Numbered from the stretch's first letter, positions 11,301 through 26,600 are shown. The stretch: DNA of 64,000 nt from Aurelia coerulea (GCA_039566865.1 CM076960.1:15668501-15732500), one strand, 5' to 3'. Program-made: numbers and translations. Notes: generated by a model not told the origin, from the sequence alone.

Positions 11301-14300
11301 TTTTTGCCAAAAGGCAAAGGGTATAACCTTACTTTTTGGAGTAAAATCGGTATTTTCAAAAAGGGCTAATTTTGCTAAAATGCAAAGGGTATAGCCTTAC
11401 TTTTTGGACAAAAATCTGTATTCTCAAATGGGCCTATTTTTGCAAAAAAAGCAAAGGGTATAGCCTTACTTTTTGGACAAAAATTGGTATTCTCAAAAAG
11501 GGCCTATTTTTGCAAAAAAGCAAAGGGTATAGCCTTACTTTTTGGAGTAAAATTGGTATTCTCAAAAAGGGCCTAATTTTGCAAAAAAGCAAAGGGTATA
11601 GCCTTACTTTTTGGACAAAAATTGGTAAGCTCAAAAGGGCCTAATTTTGCATACAGGCGAAGGGTATAGCCTTACTTTTTGGATAAAATCGGTAATTTCA
11701 AAAAGGGACTATTTTTGCAAAAGAGAAAGGGTATAGCCTTAGTTTTTCCACAAAAAATTGGTATTTTCAAAAAGGGCCTATTTTTGCAAAAATGCAAAGG
11801 GTATAGCCTTACTTTTTGGACAAAAATTGGTATTCTCAAAAAGGGCCTAATTTTGCAAAAAAGCAAAGGGTATAGCCTTACTTTTTGGACAAAATTGGTA
11901 ATTTCACAAAAGGGCCTATTTTAGCAAAAAGGCAAAGGGTATAGACTTACTTTCTGGACAAAAATTGGTATTCTCAAAAAGGGCCTAATTTTGCAAAAAA
12001 GCAAAGGGTATAGACTTACTTTTCGACAAAAATTGGTATTCTCAAAAAGGGCCTATTTTTGCAAAAAAGGAAAGGGAATAGCCTTACTTTTAGGACAAAA
12101 ATTGGTATTTTCAAAAAGGTCCTATTTTTGCAAAAAGGCAAAGGGTATAGCCTTACTTTTTGGACAAAAATCTGTATTCTCAAAATGGGCCTATTTTTGC
12201 AAAAAAGCAAAGGGTATAGCCTTACTTTTTGGAGTAAAATCGGTATTTTCAAAAAGTGCCTATTTTTGCAAAAAGGCAAAGGGTATAGCTTACTTTTTGG
12301 ATAAAATCGGTAATTTCAAAAAGGGACTATTTTTGCAAAAGAGAAAGGGTATAGCCTTAGTTTTTCCACAAAAAATTGATATTTTCAAAAAGGGCCTATT
12401 TTTCCAAAAGAAGCAAAGGGTATAGCCTTACTTTTTGGACAAAAATTGGTATTCTCAAAAAGGGCCTAATTTTGCAAAAAAGCAAAGGGTATAGCCTTAC
12501 TTTTTCGACAAAAATTGGTATTCTTAAAAAGGGCCTATTTTTGCAAAAAAAGGAAAGGGTATAGCCTTACTTTTTGGACAAAAATCTGTATTCTCAAAAT
12601 GGGCCTATTTTTGCAAAAAAGCAAAGGGTATAGCCTTACTTTTTGGAGTAAAATCGGTATTTTCAAAAAGGGCCTATTTTTGCAAAAAGGCAAAGGGTAT
12701 AGCCTTACTTTTTGGACAAAAATTGGTATTCTCAAAAGGGCCTAATTTTGCATACAGGCGAAGGGTATAGCCTTACTTTTTGGATAAAATCGGTAATTTC
12801 AAAAAGGGACTATTTTTGCAAAAGAGAAAGGGTATAGCCTTAGTTTTTCCACAAAAAATTGATATTTTCAAAAAGGGCCTATTTTTCCAAAAGAAGCAAA
12901 GGGTATAGCCTTACTTTTTGGACAAAAATTGGTATTCTCAAAAAGGGCCTAATTTTGCAAAAAAGCAAAGGGTATAGCCTTACTTTTTGGACAAAATTGG
13001 TAATTTCACAAAAGGACCTATTTTAGCAAAAAGGCAAAGGGTATAGCCTTACTTTCTGGAAAAATATTGGTAATTTCCCAAAAGGCCTAATTTTGCCAAA
13101 AGGCAAAGGGTATAGCCTTACTTTTTGGACAAAAATTGGTATTCTCAAAAAGAGCCTAATTTTGTAAAAATTCAAAGGGTATAGCCTTACTTTTTGGACA
13201 AAAATTGGTAATTTCACAAAGGGCCTAATTTCACATATAGCCTTACTTTTTGGACAAAAATCTGTATTCTAAAAATGGGCCTATTTTTGCAAAAAACCAA
13301 AGGGTATACTCTTACTTTTTGGACAAAAATTGGTATTCTCAAAAAGGGCCTAATTTTGCAAAAACGTAAAGGGTATAGCCTTACTTTTTGGACAAAAAAT
13401 CGGTATTTTCAAAAAGGGCTAATTTTGCTAAAATGCAAAGGGTATAGCCTTACTTTTTGGACAAAAATCTGTATTCTCAAATGGGCCTATTTTTGCAAAA
13501 AAGCAAAGGGTATAGCCTTACTTTTTGGACAAAAATTGGTATTCTCAAAAAGGGCCTATTTTTGCAAAAAGGCAAAGGGTATAGCCTTACTTTTTGGAGA
13601 AAAATCGGTATTCTCAAAATGGGCCTAATTTTGCAAAAAAGCAAAGGGTATAGCCTTACTTTTTGGACAAAAATTGGTAAGCTCAAAAGGGCCTAATTTT
13701 GCATACAGGCGAAGGGTATAGCCTTACTTTTTGGATAAAATCGGTAATTTCAAAAAGGGACTATTTTTGCAAAAGAGAAAGGGTATAGCCTTAGTTTTTC
13801 CACAAAAAATTGATATTTTCAAAAAGGGCCTATTTTTGCAAAAAAGCAAAGGGTATAGCCTTACTTTTTGGACAAAAATTGGTATTCTCAAAAAGGGCCT
13901 AATTTTGCAAAAAAGCAAAGGGTATAGCCTTACTTTTTGGACAAAAATTGGTATTCTCAAAATGGGCCTATTTTTGCAAAAAAGCAAAGGGTATAGCCTT
14001 ACTTTTTGGAGTAAAATCGGTATTTTCAAAAAGGGCCTATTTTTGCAAAAAGGCAAAGGGTATAGCCTTACTTTTTGGACAAAAATCTGTATTCTCAAAA
14101 TGGGCCTATTTTTGCAAAAAAGCAAAGGGTATAGCCTTACTTTTTGGAGTAAAATCGGTATTTTCAAAAAGGGCCTATTTTTGCAAAAAGGCAAAGGGTA
14201 TAGCCTTACTTTTTGGACAAAAATTGGTAATTTCACAAAAGGCCTAATTTTGCCAAAAGGCAAAGGGTATAGCCTTACTTTTTGGACAAAAATTGGTATT

Positions 14301-17300
14301 CTCAAAAAGGGCCTAATTTTGCAAAAATGCAAAGGGTATAGCCTTACTTTTTGGACAAAAATTGGTAATTTCAAAAAGGGCCTAATTTCACATATAGCCT
14401 TCCTTTTTGGACAAAAATCTGTATTCTCAAAATGGCCCTATTTTTGCAAAATACCAAAGGGTATACTCTTACTTTTTGGACAAAAATTGGTATTCTCAAA
14501 AAGGGCCTAATTTTGCAAAAAAGCAAAGGGTATAGCCTTACCTTTTGGACAAAAAATTGGTAATTTCACAAAGTGCCTATTTTTGCCAAAAGGCAAAGGG
14601 TATAACCTTACTTTTTGGAGTAAAATCGGTATGCTCAAAAGGGCCTAATTTTGCATAAAGGCGAAGGGTATAGCCTTACTTTTTGGATAAAATCGGTAAT
14701 TTCAAAAAGGGACTATTTTTGCAAAAGAGAAAGGGTATAGCCTTAGTTTTTCCACAAAAAATTGATATTTTCAAAAAGGGCCTATTTTTGCAAAAAAGCA
14801 AAGGGTATAGCCTTACTTTTTGGACAAAAATTGGTATTCTCAAAAAGGGCCTAATTTTGCAAAAAAGCAAAGGGTATAGCCTTACTTTTTGGACAAAAAT
14901 TGGTAATTTCACAAAAGGACCTATTTTTGCAAAAAGGCAAAGGGTATAGCCTTACTTTCTGGAAAAATATTGGTAATTTCCCAAAAGGCCTAATTTTGCC
15001 AAAAGGCAAAGGGTATAGCCTTACTTTTTGGACAAAAATTGGTATTCTCAAAAAGAGCCTAATTTTGCAAAAAAGCAAAGGGTATAGCCTTACTTTTTGG
15101 ACAAAAATTGGTAATTCCACAAAGGGCCTAATTTTGCCAAAAGGCAAAGGGTATAGCCTTACTTTTTGGACAAAAATCTGTATTCTAAAAATGGGCCTAT
15201 TTTTGCAAAAAACCAAAGGGTATACTCTTACTTTTTGGACAAAAATTGGTATTCTCAAAAAGGGCCTAATTTTGCAAAAAGGCAAAGGGTATAGCCTTAC
15301 TTTTTGGACAAAAATTGGTATTCTCAAAAAGGGCCTAATTTTGCAAAAATGCAAAGGGTATAGCCTTACTTTTTGGAAAAAAAATTGGTAACTTCACAAA
15401 GTGCCTATTTTTGCCAAAAGGCAAAGGGTAAAACCTTACTTTTTGGAGTAAAATCGGTATTTTCAAAAAGGGCTAATTTTGCTAAAATGCAAAGGGTATA
15501 GCCTTACTTTTTGGACAAAAATCTGTATTCTCAAATGGGCCTATTTTTGCAAAAAAGCAAAGGGTATAGCCTTATTTTTTGGACAAAAAATTGGTATTCT
15601 CAAAAAGGGCCTATTTTTGAAAAAATGCGAAGGGTATAGCCTTACTTTTTGGACAAAAAATTGGTAATTTCACAAAGGGCCTAATTTCACATATAGCCTT
15701 ACTTTTTGGAGAAAAATCTGTATTCTCAAAATGGCAATATTTTTGCAAAATACCAAAGGGTATACTCTTACTTTTTGGACAAAAATTGGTATTCTCAAAA
15801 AGGGCCTAATTTTGCAAAAATGCAAAGGGTATAGCCTTACTTTTTGGACAAAAATTGGTATTCTCAAAAAGGGCCTAATTTTGCAAAAATGCAAAGGGTA
15901 TAGCCTTACTTTTTGGACAAAAAATTGGTAACTTCACAAAGTGCCTATTTTTGCCAAAAGGCAAAGGGTAAAACCTTACTTTTTGGAGTAAAATCGGTAT
16001 TTTCAAAAAGGGCTAATTTTGCTAAAATGCAAAGGGTATAGCCTTACTTTTTGGACAAAAATCTGTATTCTCAAATGGGCCTATTTTTGCAAAAAAGCAA
16101 AGGGTATAGCCTTATTTTTTGGACAAAAAATTGGTATTCTCAAAAAGGGCCTATTTTTGAAAAAAAGCAAAGGGTATAGCCTTACTTTTTGGACAAAAAT
16201 TGGTATTTTCAAAAAGGGCCTAATTTTGCAAAAATGCAAAGGGTATAGCCTTACTTTTTGGACAAAAAATTGGTAATTTCACAAAGGGCCTAATTTTGCC
16301 AAAAGGCAAAGGGTATAGCCTTACTTTTTGGAGTAAAATCGGTATTTTCAAAAAGGGCTATTTTTGCAAAAATGCAAAGGGTATAGCCTTACTTTTTGGA
16401 CAAAAATCTGTATTCTCAAAATGGGCCTATTTTTGCAAAAAAGCAAAGGGTATAGCCTTACTTTTTGGACAAAAATTGGTATTCTCAAAAAGGGCCTAAT
16501 TTTGCAAAAAAGCAAAGGGTATAGCCTTACTTTTTGGACAAAAATTGGTAAATTCAAAAAGGGCCTAATTTTGCATACAGGCGAAGGGTATAGCCTTACT
16601 TTTGGGATAAAATCGGTAATTTCAAAAAGGGACTATTTTTGCAAAAGAGAAAGGGTATAGCCTTAGTTTTTCCACAAAAAATTGATATTTTCAAAAAGGG
16701 CCTAATTTTGCAAAAATGCAAAGGGTATAGCCTTACTTTTTGGACAAAAATCTGTATTCTCAATTGGTCTTATTTTTGCAAAAAAAGCAAAGGGTATAGC
16801 CTTACTTTTTGGAGAAAAATCGGTATTTTCAAAAAGGGCCTATTTTGCAAAAAGGCAAAGGGTATAGCCTTACTTTTTGGACAAAAATTGGTAATTTCAA
16901 AAAGGGCCTAATTTCACATATAGCCTTACTTTTTGGATAAAATCGGTAATTTCAAAAAGGGACTATTTTTGCAAAAGAGAAAGGGTATAGCCTTAGTTTT
17001 TCCACAAAAAATTGATATTTTCAAAAAGGGCCTATTTTTGCAAAAAAAGCAAAGGGGGTATAGCCTTACTTTTTGGATAAAAATTTGTATTCTCAAAAAG
17101 GGCCTAATTTTGCAAAAAAGCAAAGGGTATAGCCTTACTTTTTGGACAAAATTGGTAATTTCACAAAAGGACCTATTTTAGCAAAAAGGCAAAGGGTATA
17201 GCCTTACTTTCTGGAAAAAAATTGGTATTCTCAAAAAGGGCCTAATTTTGCAAAAAAGCAAAGGGTATAGCCTTACTTTTTCGACAAAAATTGGTATTCT

Positions 17301-17599
17301 TAAAAAGGGCCTATTTTTGCAAAAAAGGAAAGGGAATAGCCTTACTTTTAGGACAAAAATTGGTATTTTCAAAAAGGTCCTATTTTTGCAAAAAGGCAAA
17401 GGGTATAGCCTTACTTTTTGGACAAAAATCTGTATTCTCAAAATGGGCCTTTTTTTGCAAAAAAGCAAAGGGTATAGCCTTACTTTTTGAACAAAAATTG
17501 GTATTCTCAAAAAGGGCCTAATTTTGCAAAAAAGCAAAGGGTATAGCCTTACTCTTTGGACAAAAATTGGTATGCTCAAAAGGGCCTAATTTTGCATAC

Positions 17600-20500
17600 A
17601 GGCGAAGGGTATAGCCTTACTTTTTGGATAAAATCGGTAATTTCAAAAAGGGACTATTTTTGCAAAAGAGAAAGGGTATAGCCTTAGTTTTTCCACAAAA
17701 AATTGATATTTTCAAAAAGGGCCTATTTTTGCAAAAAGGCAAAGGGTATAGCCTTACTTTTTGGACAAAAATTGGTATTCTCAAAAAGGGCCTAATTTTG
17801 CAAAAAAGCAAAGGGTATAGCCTTACTTTTTGGACAAAATTGGTAATTTCACAAAAGGACCTATTTTAGCAAAAAGGCAAAGGGTATAGCCTTACTTTCT
17901 GGAAAAATATTGGTAATTTCCCAAAAGGCCTAATTTTGCCAAAAGGCAAAGGGTATAGCCTTACTTTTTGGACAAAAATTGGTATTCTCAAAAAGAGCCT
18001 CATTTTGTAAAAATGCAAAGGGTATAGCCTTACTTTTTGGACAAACATTGGTAATTTCACAAAGGGCCTAATTTCACATATAGCCTTACTTTTTGGACAA
18101 AAATCTGTATTCTAAAAATGGGCCTATTTTTGCAAAAAACCAAAGGGTATACTCTTACTTTTTGGACAAAAATTGGTATTCTCAAAAAGTGCCTAATTTG
18201 GCAAAAACGTAAAGGGTATAGCCTTACTTTTTGGACAAAAAATGGTATTCTCAAAAAAGGCCTAATTTTGCAAAAATGCAAAGGGTATAGCCTTACTTTT
18301 TGGACAAAAATTGTTAATTTCACAAAGGGCCTAATTTCACAGATAGCCTTACTTTTTGGACAAAAATCTGTATTCTAAAAATGGGCCTATTTTTGCAAAA
18401 AAACAAAGGGTATACTCTTACTTTTTGGACAAAAAATTGGTATTCTCAAAAAGGGCCTAATTTTGCAAAAACGTAAAGGGTCCTTACTTTTTGGACAAAA
18501 AATGGTATTCTCAAATAGGGCCTAATTTTGCAAAAATGCAAAGGGTATAGCCTTACTTTTTGGACAAAAAATTGGTAATTTCACAAAGTGCCTATTTTTG
18601 CCGAAAGGCAAAGGGTATAACCTTACTTTTTGGAGTAAAATCGGTTTTTTCAAAAAGGGCCTATTTTGCAAAAAGGCAAAGGGTATAGCCTTACTTTTTG
18701 GACAAAAATAGGTAATTTCACAAAGGGCCTAATTTCACATATAGCCTTACTTTTTGGATAAAATTGGTAATTTCAAAAAGGGACTATTTTTGCAAAAGAG
18801 AAAGGGTATAGCCTTAGTTTTTCCACAAAAAATTTATATTTTCAAAAATGGCCTATTTTTGCAAAAAAAGCAAAGGGTATAGCCTTACTTTTTGGACAAA
18901 AAATGGTATTCTCAAAAAGGGCCTATATTTGCAAAAATGCAAAGGGTATAGCCTTACTTTTTGGACAAAAAATTGGTAATTTCACAAAGTGCCTATTTTT
19001 GCAAAATGGCAAAGGGTATAGCCTTACTCTTTGGACAAAAATTGGTATGCTCAAAAGGGCCTAATTTTGCATTCAGGCGAAGGGTATAGCCTTACTTTTT
19101 GGATAAAATCGGTAATTTCAAAAAGGGACTATTTTTGCAAAAGAGAAAGGGTATAGCCTTAGTTTTTCCACAAAAAATTGATATTTTCAAAAAGGGCCTA
19201 TTTTTGCAAAAAAAGCAAAGGGTATAGCCTTACTTTTTGGACAAAAATTGGTAATTTCACAAAGGGCCTAATTTCACATATAGCCTTACTTTTTGGACAA
19301 AAATCTGTATTCTAAAAATGGGCCTATTTTTGCAAAAAACCAAAGGGTATACTCTTACTTTTTGGACAAAAATTGATATTCTCAAAAAGGGCCTAATTTT
19401 GCAAAAACGTAAAGGGTATAGCCTTACTTTTTGGACAAAAAATGGTATTCTCAAATAGGGCCTAATTTTGCAAAAATGCAAAGGGTATAGCCTTACTTTT
19501 TGGACAAAAAATTGGTAATTTCACAAAGTGCCTATTTTTGCCAAAAGGCAAAGGGTATAACCTTACTTTTTGGAGTAAAATCGGTATTTTCAAAAAGGGC
19601 TAATTTTGCTAAAATGCAAAGGGTATAGCCTTACTTTTTGGACAAAAATCTGTATTCTCAAATGGGCCTATTTTTGCAAAAAAGCAAAGGGTATAGCCTT
19701 ATTTTTTGGACAAAAATTGGTATTCTCAAAAAGGGCCTATTTTTGAAAAAAAGCAAAGGGTATAGCCTTACTTTTTGGAGTAAAATCGGTATTTTCAAAA
19801 TGGGCCTAATTTTGCAAAAAAGCAAAGGGTATAGCCTTACTTTTTGGACAAAAATTGGTAAGCTCAAAAGGGCCTAATTTTGCATACAGGCGAAGGGTAT
19901 AGCCTTACTTTTTGGATAAAATCGGTAATTTCAAAAAGGGACTATTTTTGCAAAAGAGAAAGGGTATAGCCTTAGTTTTTCCACAAAAAATTGATATTTT
20001 CAAAAAGGGCCTATTTTTGCAAAAAAAGCAAAGGGTATAGCCTTACTTTTTGGACAAAAATTGGTATTCTCAAAAAGGGCCTAATTTTGCAAAAAAGCAA
20101 AGGGTATAGCCTTACTTTTTGGACAAAATTGGTAATTTAACAAAAGGACCTATTTTAGCAAAAAGGCAAAGGGTATAGACTTACTTTCTGGAAAAATATT
20201 GGTATTCTCAAAAAAGGGCCTAATTTTGCAAAAAATCAAAGGGTATAGCCTTCCTTTTTCGACAAAAATTGGTATTCTTAAAAAGGGCCTATTTTTGCAA
20301 AAAAGGAAAGGGAATAGCCTTACTTTTAGGACAAAAATTGGTATTCTCAAAAAGGGCCTATTTTTGCAAAAAAGCAAAGGGTATAGCCTTACTTTTTGGA
20401 CAAAAATCTGTATTCTCAAAATGGGCCTATTTTTGCAAAAAAGCAAAGGGTATAGCCTTACTTTTTGGAGTAAAATCGGTATTTTCAAAAAGGGCCTATT

Positions 20501-23500
20501 TTTGCAAAAAGGCAAAGGGTATAGCCCTACTCTTTGGACAAAATTGGTATGCTCAAAAGGGCCTAATTTTGCATACAGGCGAAGGGTATAGCCTTACTTT
20601 TTGGATAAAATCGGTAATTTCAAAAAGGGACTATTTTTGCAAAAGAGAAAGGGTATAGCCTTAGTTTTTCCACAAAAAATTGATATTTTCAAAAAGGGCC
20701 TATTTTTGCAAAAAAAGCAAAGGGTATAGCCTTACTTTTTAGATAAAAATTGGTATTCTCAAAAAGGGCCTAATTTTGCAAAAAAGCAAAGGGTATAGCC
20801 TTACTTTTTGGACAAAATTGGTAATTTCACAAAAGGACCTATTTTAGCAAAAAGGCAAAGGGTATAGCCTTACTTTCTGGAAAAATATTGGTAATTTCCC
20901 AAAAGGCCTAATTTTGCCAAAAGGCAAAGGGTATAGCCTTACTTTTTGGACAAAAATTGGTATTCTCAAAAAGAGCCTCATTTTGTAAAAATGCAAAGGG
21001 TATAGCCTTACTTTTTGGACAAACATTGGTAATTTCACAAAGGGCCTAATTTCACATATAGCCTTACTTTTTGGACAAAAATCTGTATTCTAAAAATGGG
21101 CCTATTTTTGCAAAAAACCAAAGGGTATACTCTTACTTTTTGGACAAAAATTGGTATTCTCAAAAAGTGCCTAATTTGGCAAAAACGTAAAGGGTATAGC
21201 CTTACCTTTCGGACAAAAAATGGTAATCTCAAAAAGGGCCTAATTTTGCAAAAAGCAAAGGGTATAGCCTTACTTTTTGGACAAAAATTGGTATTCTCAA
21301 AAAGGGCCTAATTTTGCAAAAATGCAAAGGGTATAGCCTTACTTTTTGGACAAAAATTGTTAATTTCACAAAGGGCCTAATTTCACAGATAGCCTTACTT
21401 TTTGGACAAAAATCTGTATTCTAAAAATGGGCCTATTTTTGCAAAAAAACAAAGGGTATACTCTTACTTTTTGGACAAAAAATTGGTATTCTCAAAAAGG
21501 GCCTAATTTTGCAAAAACGTAAAGGGTCCTTACTTTTTGGACAAAAAATGGTATTCTCAAATAGGGCCTAATTTTGCAAAAATGCAAAGGGTATAGCCTT
21601 ACTTTTTGGACAAAAAATTGGTAATTTCACAAAGTGCCTATTTTTGCCAAAAGGCAAAGGGTATAACCTTACTTTTTGGAGTAAAATCGGTTTTTTCAAA
21701 AAGGGCCTATTTTGCAAAAAGGCAAAGGGTATAGCCTTACTTTTTGGACAAAAATAGGTAATTTCACAAAGGGCCTAATTTCACATATAGCCTTACTTTT
21801 TGGATAAAATTGGTAATTTCAAAAAGGGACTATGTTTGCAAAAGAGAAAGGGTATAGCCTTAGTTTTTCCACAAAAAATTTATATTTTCAAAAAGGGCCT
21901 ATTTTTGCAAAAAAAGCAAAGGGTATAGCCTTACTTTTTGGACAAAAAATGGTATTCTCAAAAAGGGCCTATATTTGCAAAAATGCAAAGGGTATAGCCT
22001 TACTTTTTGGACAAAAAATTGGTAATTTCACAAAGTGCCTATTTTTGCAAAATGGCAAAGGGTATAGCCTTACTCTTTGGACAAAAATTGGTATGCTCAA
22101 AAGGGCCTAATTTTGCATTCAGGCGAAGGGTATAGCCTTACTTTTTGGATAAAATCGGTAATTTCAAAAAGGGACTATTTTTGCAAAAAGAAAGGGTATA
22201 GCCTTAGTTTTTCCACAAAAAATTGATATTTTCAAAAAGGGCCTATTTTTGCAAAAAAAGCAAAGGGTATAGCCTTACTTTTTGGACAAAAATTGGTAAT
22301 TTCACAAAGGGCCTAATTTCACATATAGCCTTACTTTTTGGACAAAAATCTGTATTCTAAAAATGGGCCTATTTTTGCAAAAAACCAAAGGGTATACTCT
22401 TACTTTTTGGACAAAAATTGATATTCTCAAAAAGGGCCTAATTTTGCAAAAACGTAAAGGGTATAGCCTTACTTTTTGGACAAAAAATGGTATTCTCAAA
22501 TAGGGCCTAATTTTGCAAAAATGCAAAGGGTATAGCCTTACTTTTTGGACAAAAAATTGGTAATTTCACAAAGTGCCTATTTTTGCCAAAAGGCAAAGGG
22601 TATAACCTTACTTTTTGGAGTAAAATCGGTATTTTCAAAAAGGGCTAATTTTGCTAAAATGCAAAGGGTATAGCCTTACTTTTTGGACAAAAATCTGTAT
22701 TCTCAAATGGGCCTATTTTTGCAAAAAAGCAAAGGGTATAGCCTTACTTTTTGGACAAAAATTGGTATTCTCAAAAAGGGCCTATTTTTGCAAAAAAGCA
22801 AAGGGTATAGCCTTACTTTTTGGAGTAAAATCGGTATTTTCAAAATGGGCCTATTTTTGCAAAAAAGCAAAGGGTATAGCCTTACTTTTTGGACAAAAAT
22901 TGGTAAGCTCAAAAGGGCCTAATTTTGCATACAGGCGAAGGGTATAGCCTTACTTTTTGGATAAAATCGGTAATTTCAAAAAGGGACTATTTTTGCAAAA
23001 GAGAAAGGGTATAGCCTTAGTTTTTCCACAAAAAATTGATATTTTCAAAAAGGGCCTATTTTTGCAAAAAAAGCAAAGGGTATAGCCTTACTTTTTGGAT
23101 AAAAATTGGTATTCTCAAAAAGGGCCTAATTTTGCAAAAAAGCAAAGGGTATAGCCTTACTTTTTGGACAAAATTGGTAATTTAACAAAAGGACCTATTT
23201 TAGCAAAAAGGCAAAGGGTATAGACTTACTTTCTGGAAAAATATTGGTATTCTCAAAAAAGGGCCTAATTTTGCAAAAAAAAGCAAAGGGTATAGCTTCC
23301 TTACCTTTTCGACAAAAATTGGTATTCTCAAAAAGGGTCTATTTTTGCAAAAAGGCACAGGGAATAGCCTGACTTTTTGGACAAAAATTGGTATTCTCAA
23401 AAAGGGCCTATTTTTGCAAAAAAGCAAAGGGTATAGCCTTACTTTTTGGACAAAAATCTGTATTCTCAAAATGGGCCTATTTTTGCAAAAAAGCAAAGGG

Positions 23501-23600
23501 TATAGCCTTACTTTTTGGAGTAAAATAGGTATTTTCAAAAAGGGCCTATTTTTGCAAAAAGGCAAAGGGTATAGCCCTACTCTTTGGACAAAATTGGTAT
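17600..23600 (+). repeat. About 3.0-kb higher-order tandem duplication within the array
   Basis: The variant order in about 17.6-20.6 kb recurs in about 20.6-23.6 kb. Equivalent unit boundaries are offset by 2978 (17866 to 20844), 3045 (19257 to 22302) and 3050 bp (20150 to 23200). Idiosyncratic units, such as the shortened GTAAAGGGTCCTTACTT at about 18475 and 21520, occur in both. Confidence 0.85.
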
Positions 23601-26600
23601 GCTCAAAAGGGCCTAATTTTGCATACAGGCGAAGGGTATAGCCTTACTTTTTGGATAAAATCGGTAATTTCAAAAAGGGACTATTTTTGCAAAAGAGAAA
23701 GGGTATAGCCTTAGTTTTTCCACAAAAAATTGATATTTTCAAAAAGGGCCTATTTTTCCAAAAGAAGCAAAGGGTATAGCCTGACTTTTTGGACAAAAAT
23801 TGGTATTCTCAAAAAGGGCCTAATTTTGCAAAAAAGCAAAGGGTATAGCCTTACTTTTTGGACAAAATTGGTAATTTCAAAAAGGGCCTATTTTTGCCAA
23901 AAGGCAAAGGGTATAGCCTTACTTTCTGGAAAAATATTGGTAATTTCCCAAAAGGCCTAATTTTGCCAAAAGGCAAAGGGTATAGCCTTACTTTTTGGAC
24001 AAAAATTGGTATTCTCAAAAAGAGCCTAATTTTGTAAAAATTCAAAGGGTATAGCCTTACTTTTTGGACAAAAATTGGTAATTTCACAAAGGGCCTAATT
24101 TCACATATAGCCTTACTTTTTGGACAAAAATCTGTATTCTCAAAATGGGCCTATTTTTGCAAAAAACCAAAGGGTATACTCTTACTTTTTGGACAAAAAT
24201 TGGTATTCTCAAAAAGGGCCTAATTTTGCAAAAATGCAAAGGGTATAGCCTTACTTTTTGGACAAAAAATTGGTAATTTCACAAAGTGCCTATTTTTGCC
24301 AAAAGGCAAAGGGTATAACCTTACTTTTTGGAGTAAAATCGGTATTTTCAAAAAGGGCTAATTTTGCAAAAAGGCAAAGGGTATAGCCTTACTTTTTGGA
24401 CAAAAAATCTGTATTCTCAAAATTGGCCTATTTTTGCAAAAAAGCAAAGGGTATAGCCTTACTTTTTGGACAAAAATTGGTATTCTCAAAAAGGGCCTAT
24501 TTTTGAAAAAAAGCAAAGGGTATAGCCTTACTTTTTGGAGTAAAATCGGTATTTTCAAAGTGGGCCTAATTTTGCAAAAAAGCAAAGGGTATAGCCTTAC
24601 TTTTTGGACAAAAATTGGTAAGCTCAAAAGGGCCTAATTTTGCATACAGGCGAAGGGTATAGCCTTACTTTTTGGATAAAATCGGTAATTTCAAAAAGGG
24701 ACTATTTTTGCAAAAGAGAAAGGGTATAGCCTTAGTTTTTCCACAAAAAATTGATATTTTCAAAAAGGGCCTATTTTTGCAAAAAAAGCAAAGGGTATAG
24801 CCTTACTTTTTGGACAAAAATTTGTATTCTCAAAAAGGGCCTAATTTTGCAAAAAAGCAAAGGGTATAGCCTTACTTTTTGGACAAAATTGATAATTTCA
24901 CAAAAGGACCTATTTTAGCAAAAAGGCAAAGGGTATAGCCTTACTTTCTGGAAAATATTGGTATTCTCAAAAAGGGCCTAATTTTGCAAAAAAGCAAAGG
25001 GTATAGCCTTACTTTTTCGACAAAAATTGGTATTCTTAAAAAGGGCCTATTTTTGCAAAAAAGGAAAGGGAATAGCCTTACTTTTAGGACAAAAATTGGT
25101 ATTTTCAAAAAGGGCCTATTTTTGCAAAAAGGCAAAGGGTATAGCCTTACTTTTTGGACAAAAATCTGTATTCTCAAAATGGGCCTATTTTTGCAAAAAA
25201 GCAAAGGGTATAGCCTTACTTTTTGGAGTAAAATCGGTATTTTCAAAAAGGGCCTATTTTTGCAAAAAGGCAAAGGGTATAGCCTTACTTTTTGGACAAA
25301 AATTGGTAATTTCACAAAAGGCCTAATTTTGCCAAAAGGCAAAGGGTATAGCCTTACTTTTTGGACAAAAATTGGTATTCTCAAAAAGGGCCTAATTTTG
25401 CAAAAATGCAAAGGGTATAGCCTTACTTTTTGGACAAAAATTGGTAATTCCACAAAGGGCCTAATTTCACATATAGCCTTACTTTTTGGACAAAAATCTG
25501 TATTCTAAAAATGGGCCTATTTTTGCAAAAAACCAAAGGGTATACTCTTACTTTTTGGACAAAATTTGGTATTCTCAAAAAGGGCCTAATTTTGCAAAAA
25601 TGCAAAGGGTATAGCCTTACTTTTTGGACAAAAAATTGGTAATTTCACAAAGTGCCTATTTTTGCCAAAAGGCAAAGGGTATAACCTTACTTTTTGGAGT
25701 AAAATCGGTATGCTCAAAAGGGCCTAATTTTGCATACAGGCGAAGGGTATAGCCTTACTTTTTGGATAAAATCGGTAATTTCAAAAAGGGACTATTTTTG
25801 CAAAAGAGAAAGGGTATAGCCTTAGTTTTTCCACAAAAAATTGGTATTTTCAAAAAGGGCCTATTTTTGCAAAAAAAGCAAAGGGTATAGCCTTACTTTT
25901 TGGACAAAAATTGGTATTCTCAAAAAGGGCCTAATTTTGCAAAAAAGCAAAGGGTATAGCCTTACTTTTTGGACAAAATTGGTAATTTCACAAAAGGACC
26001 TATTTTAGCAAAAAGGCAAAGGGTATAGCCTTACTTTCTGGAAAAATATTGGTAATTTCCCAAAAGGCCTAATTTTGCCAAAAGGCAAAGGGTATAGCCT
26101 TACTTTTTGGACAAAAATTGGTATTCTCAAAAAGAGCCTAATTTTGTAAAAATTCAAAGGGTATAGCCTTACTTTTTGGACAAAAATTGGTAATTTCACA
26201 AAGGGCCTAATTTCACATATGGCCTTACTTTTTGGACAAAAATCTGTATTCTAAAAATGGGCCTATTTTTGCAAAAAACCAAAGGGTATACTCTTACTTT
26301 TTGGACAAAAATTGGTATTCTCAAAAAGGGCCTAATTTTGCAAAAACGTAAAGGGTATAGCCTTACTTTTTGGACAAAAAATGGTAATTTCACAAAGGGC
26401 CTAATTTCACATATAGCCTTACTTTTTGGACAAAAAATGGTATTCTAAAATAGGGCCTAATTTTGCAAAAATGCAAAGGGTATAGCCTTACTTTTTGGAC
26501 AAAAAATTGGTAATTTCACAAAGTGCCTATTTTTGCCAAAAGGCAAAGGGTATAACCTTACTTTTTGGAGTAAAATCGGTATTTTCAAAAAGGGCTAATT

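Noticed and set aside
13724..14510. Long open frames (up to 259 codons) within the satellite, on both strands
   Set aside because: They come from the 69-bp (23-codon) period. They occur on both strands over the same bases, are broken by units of other lengths and have no start or splice logic.
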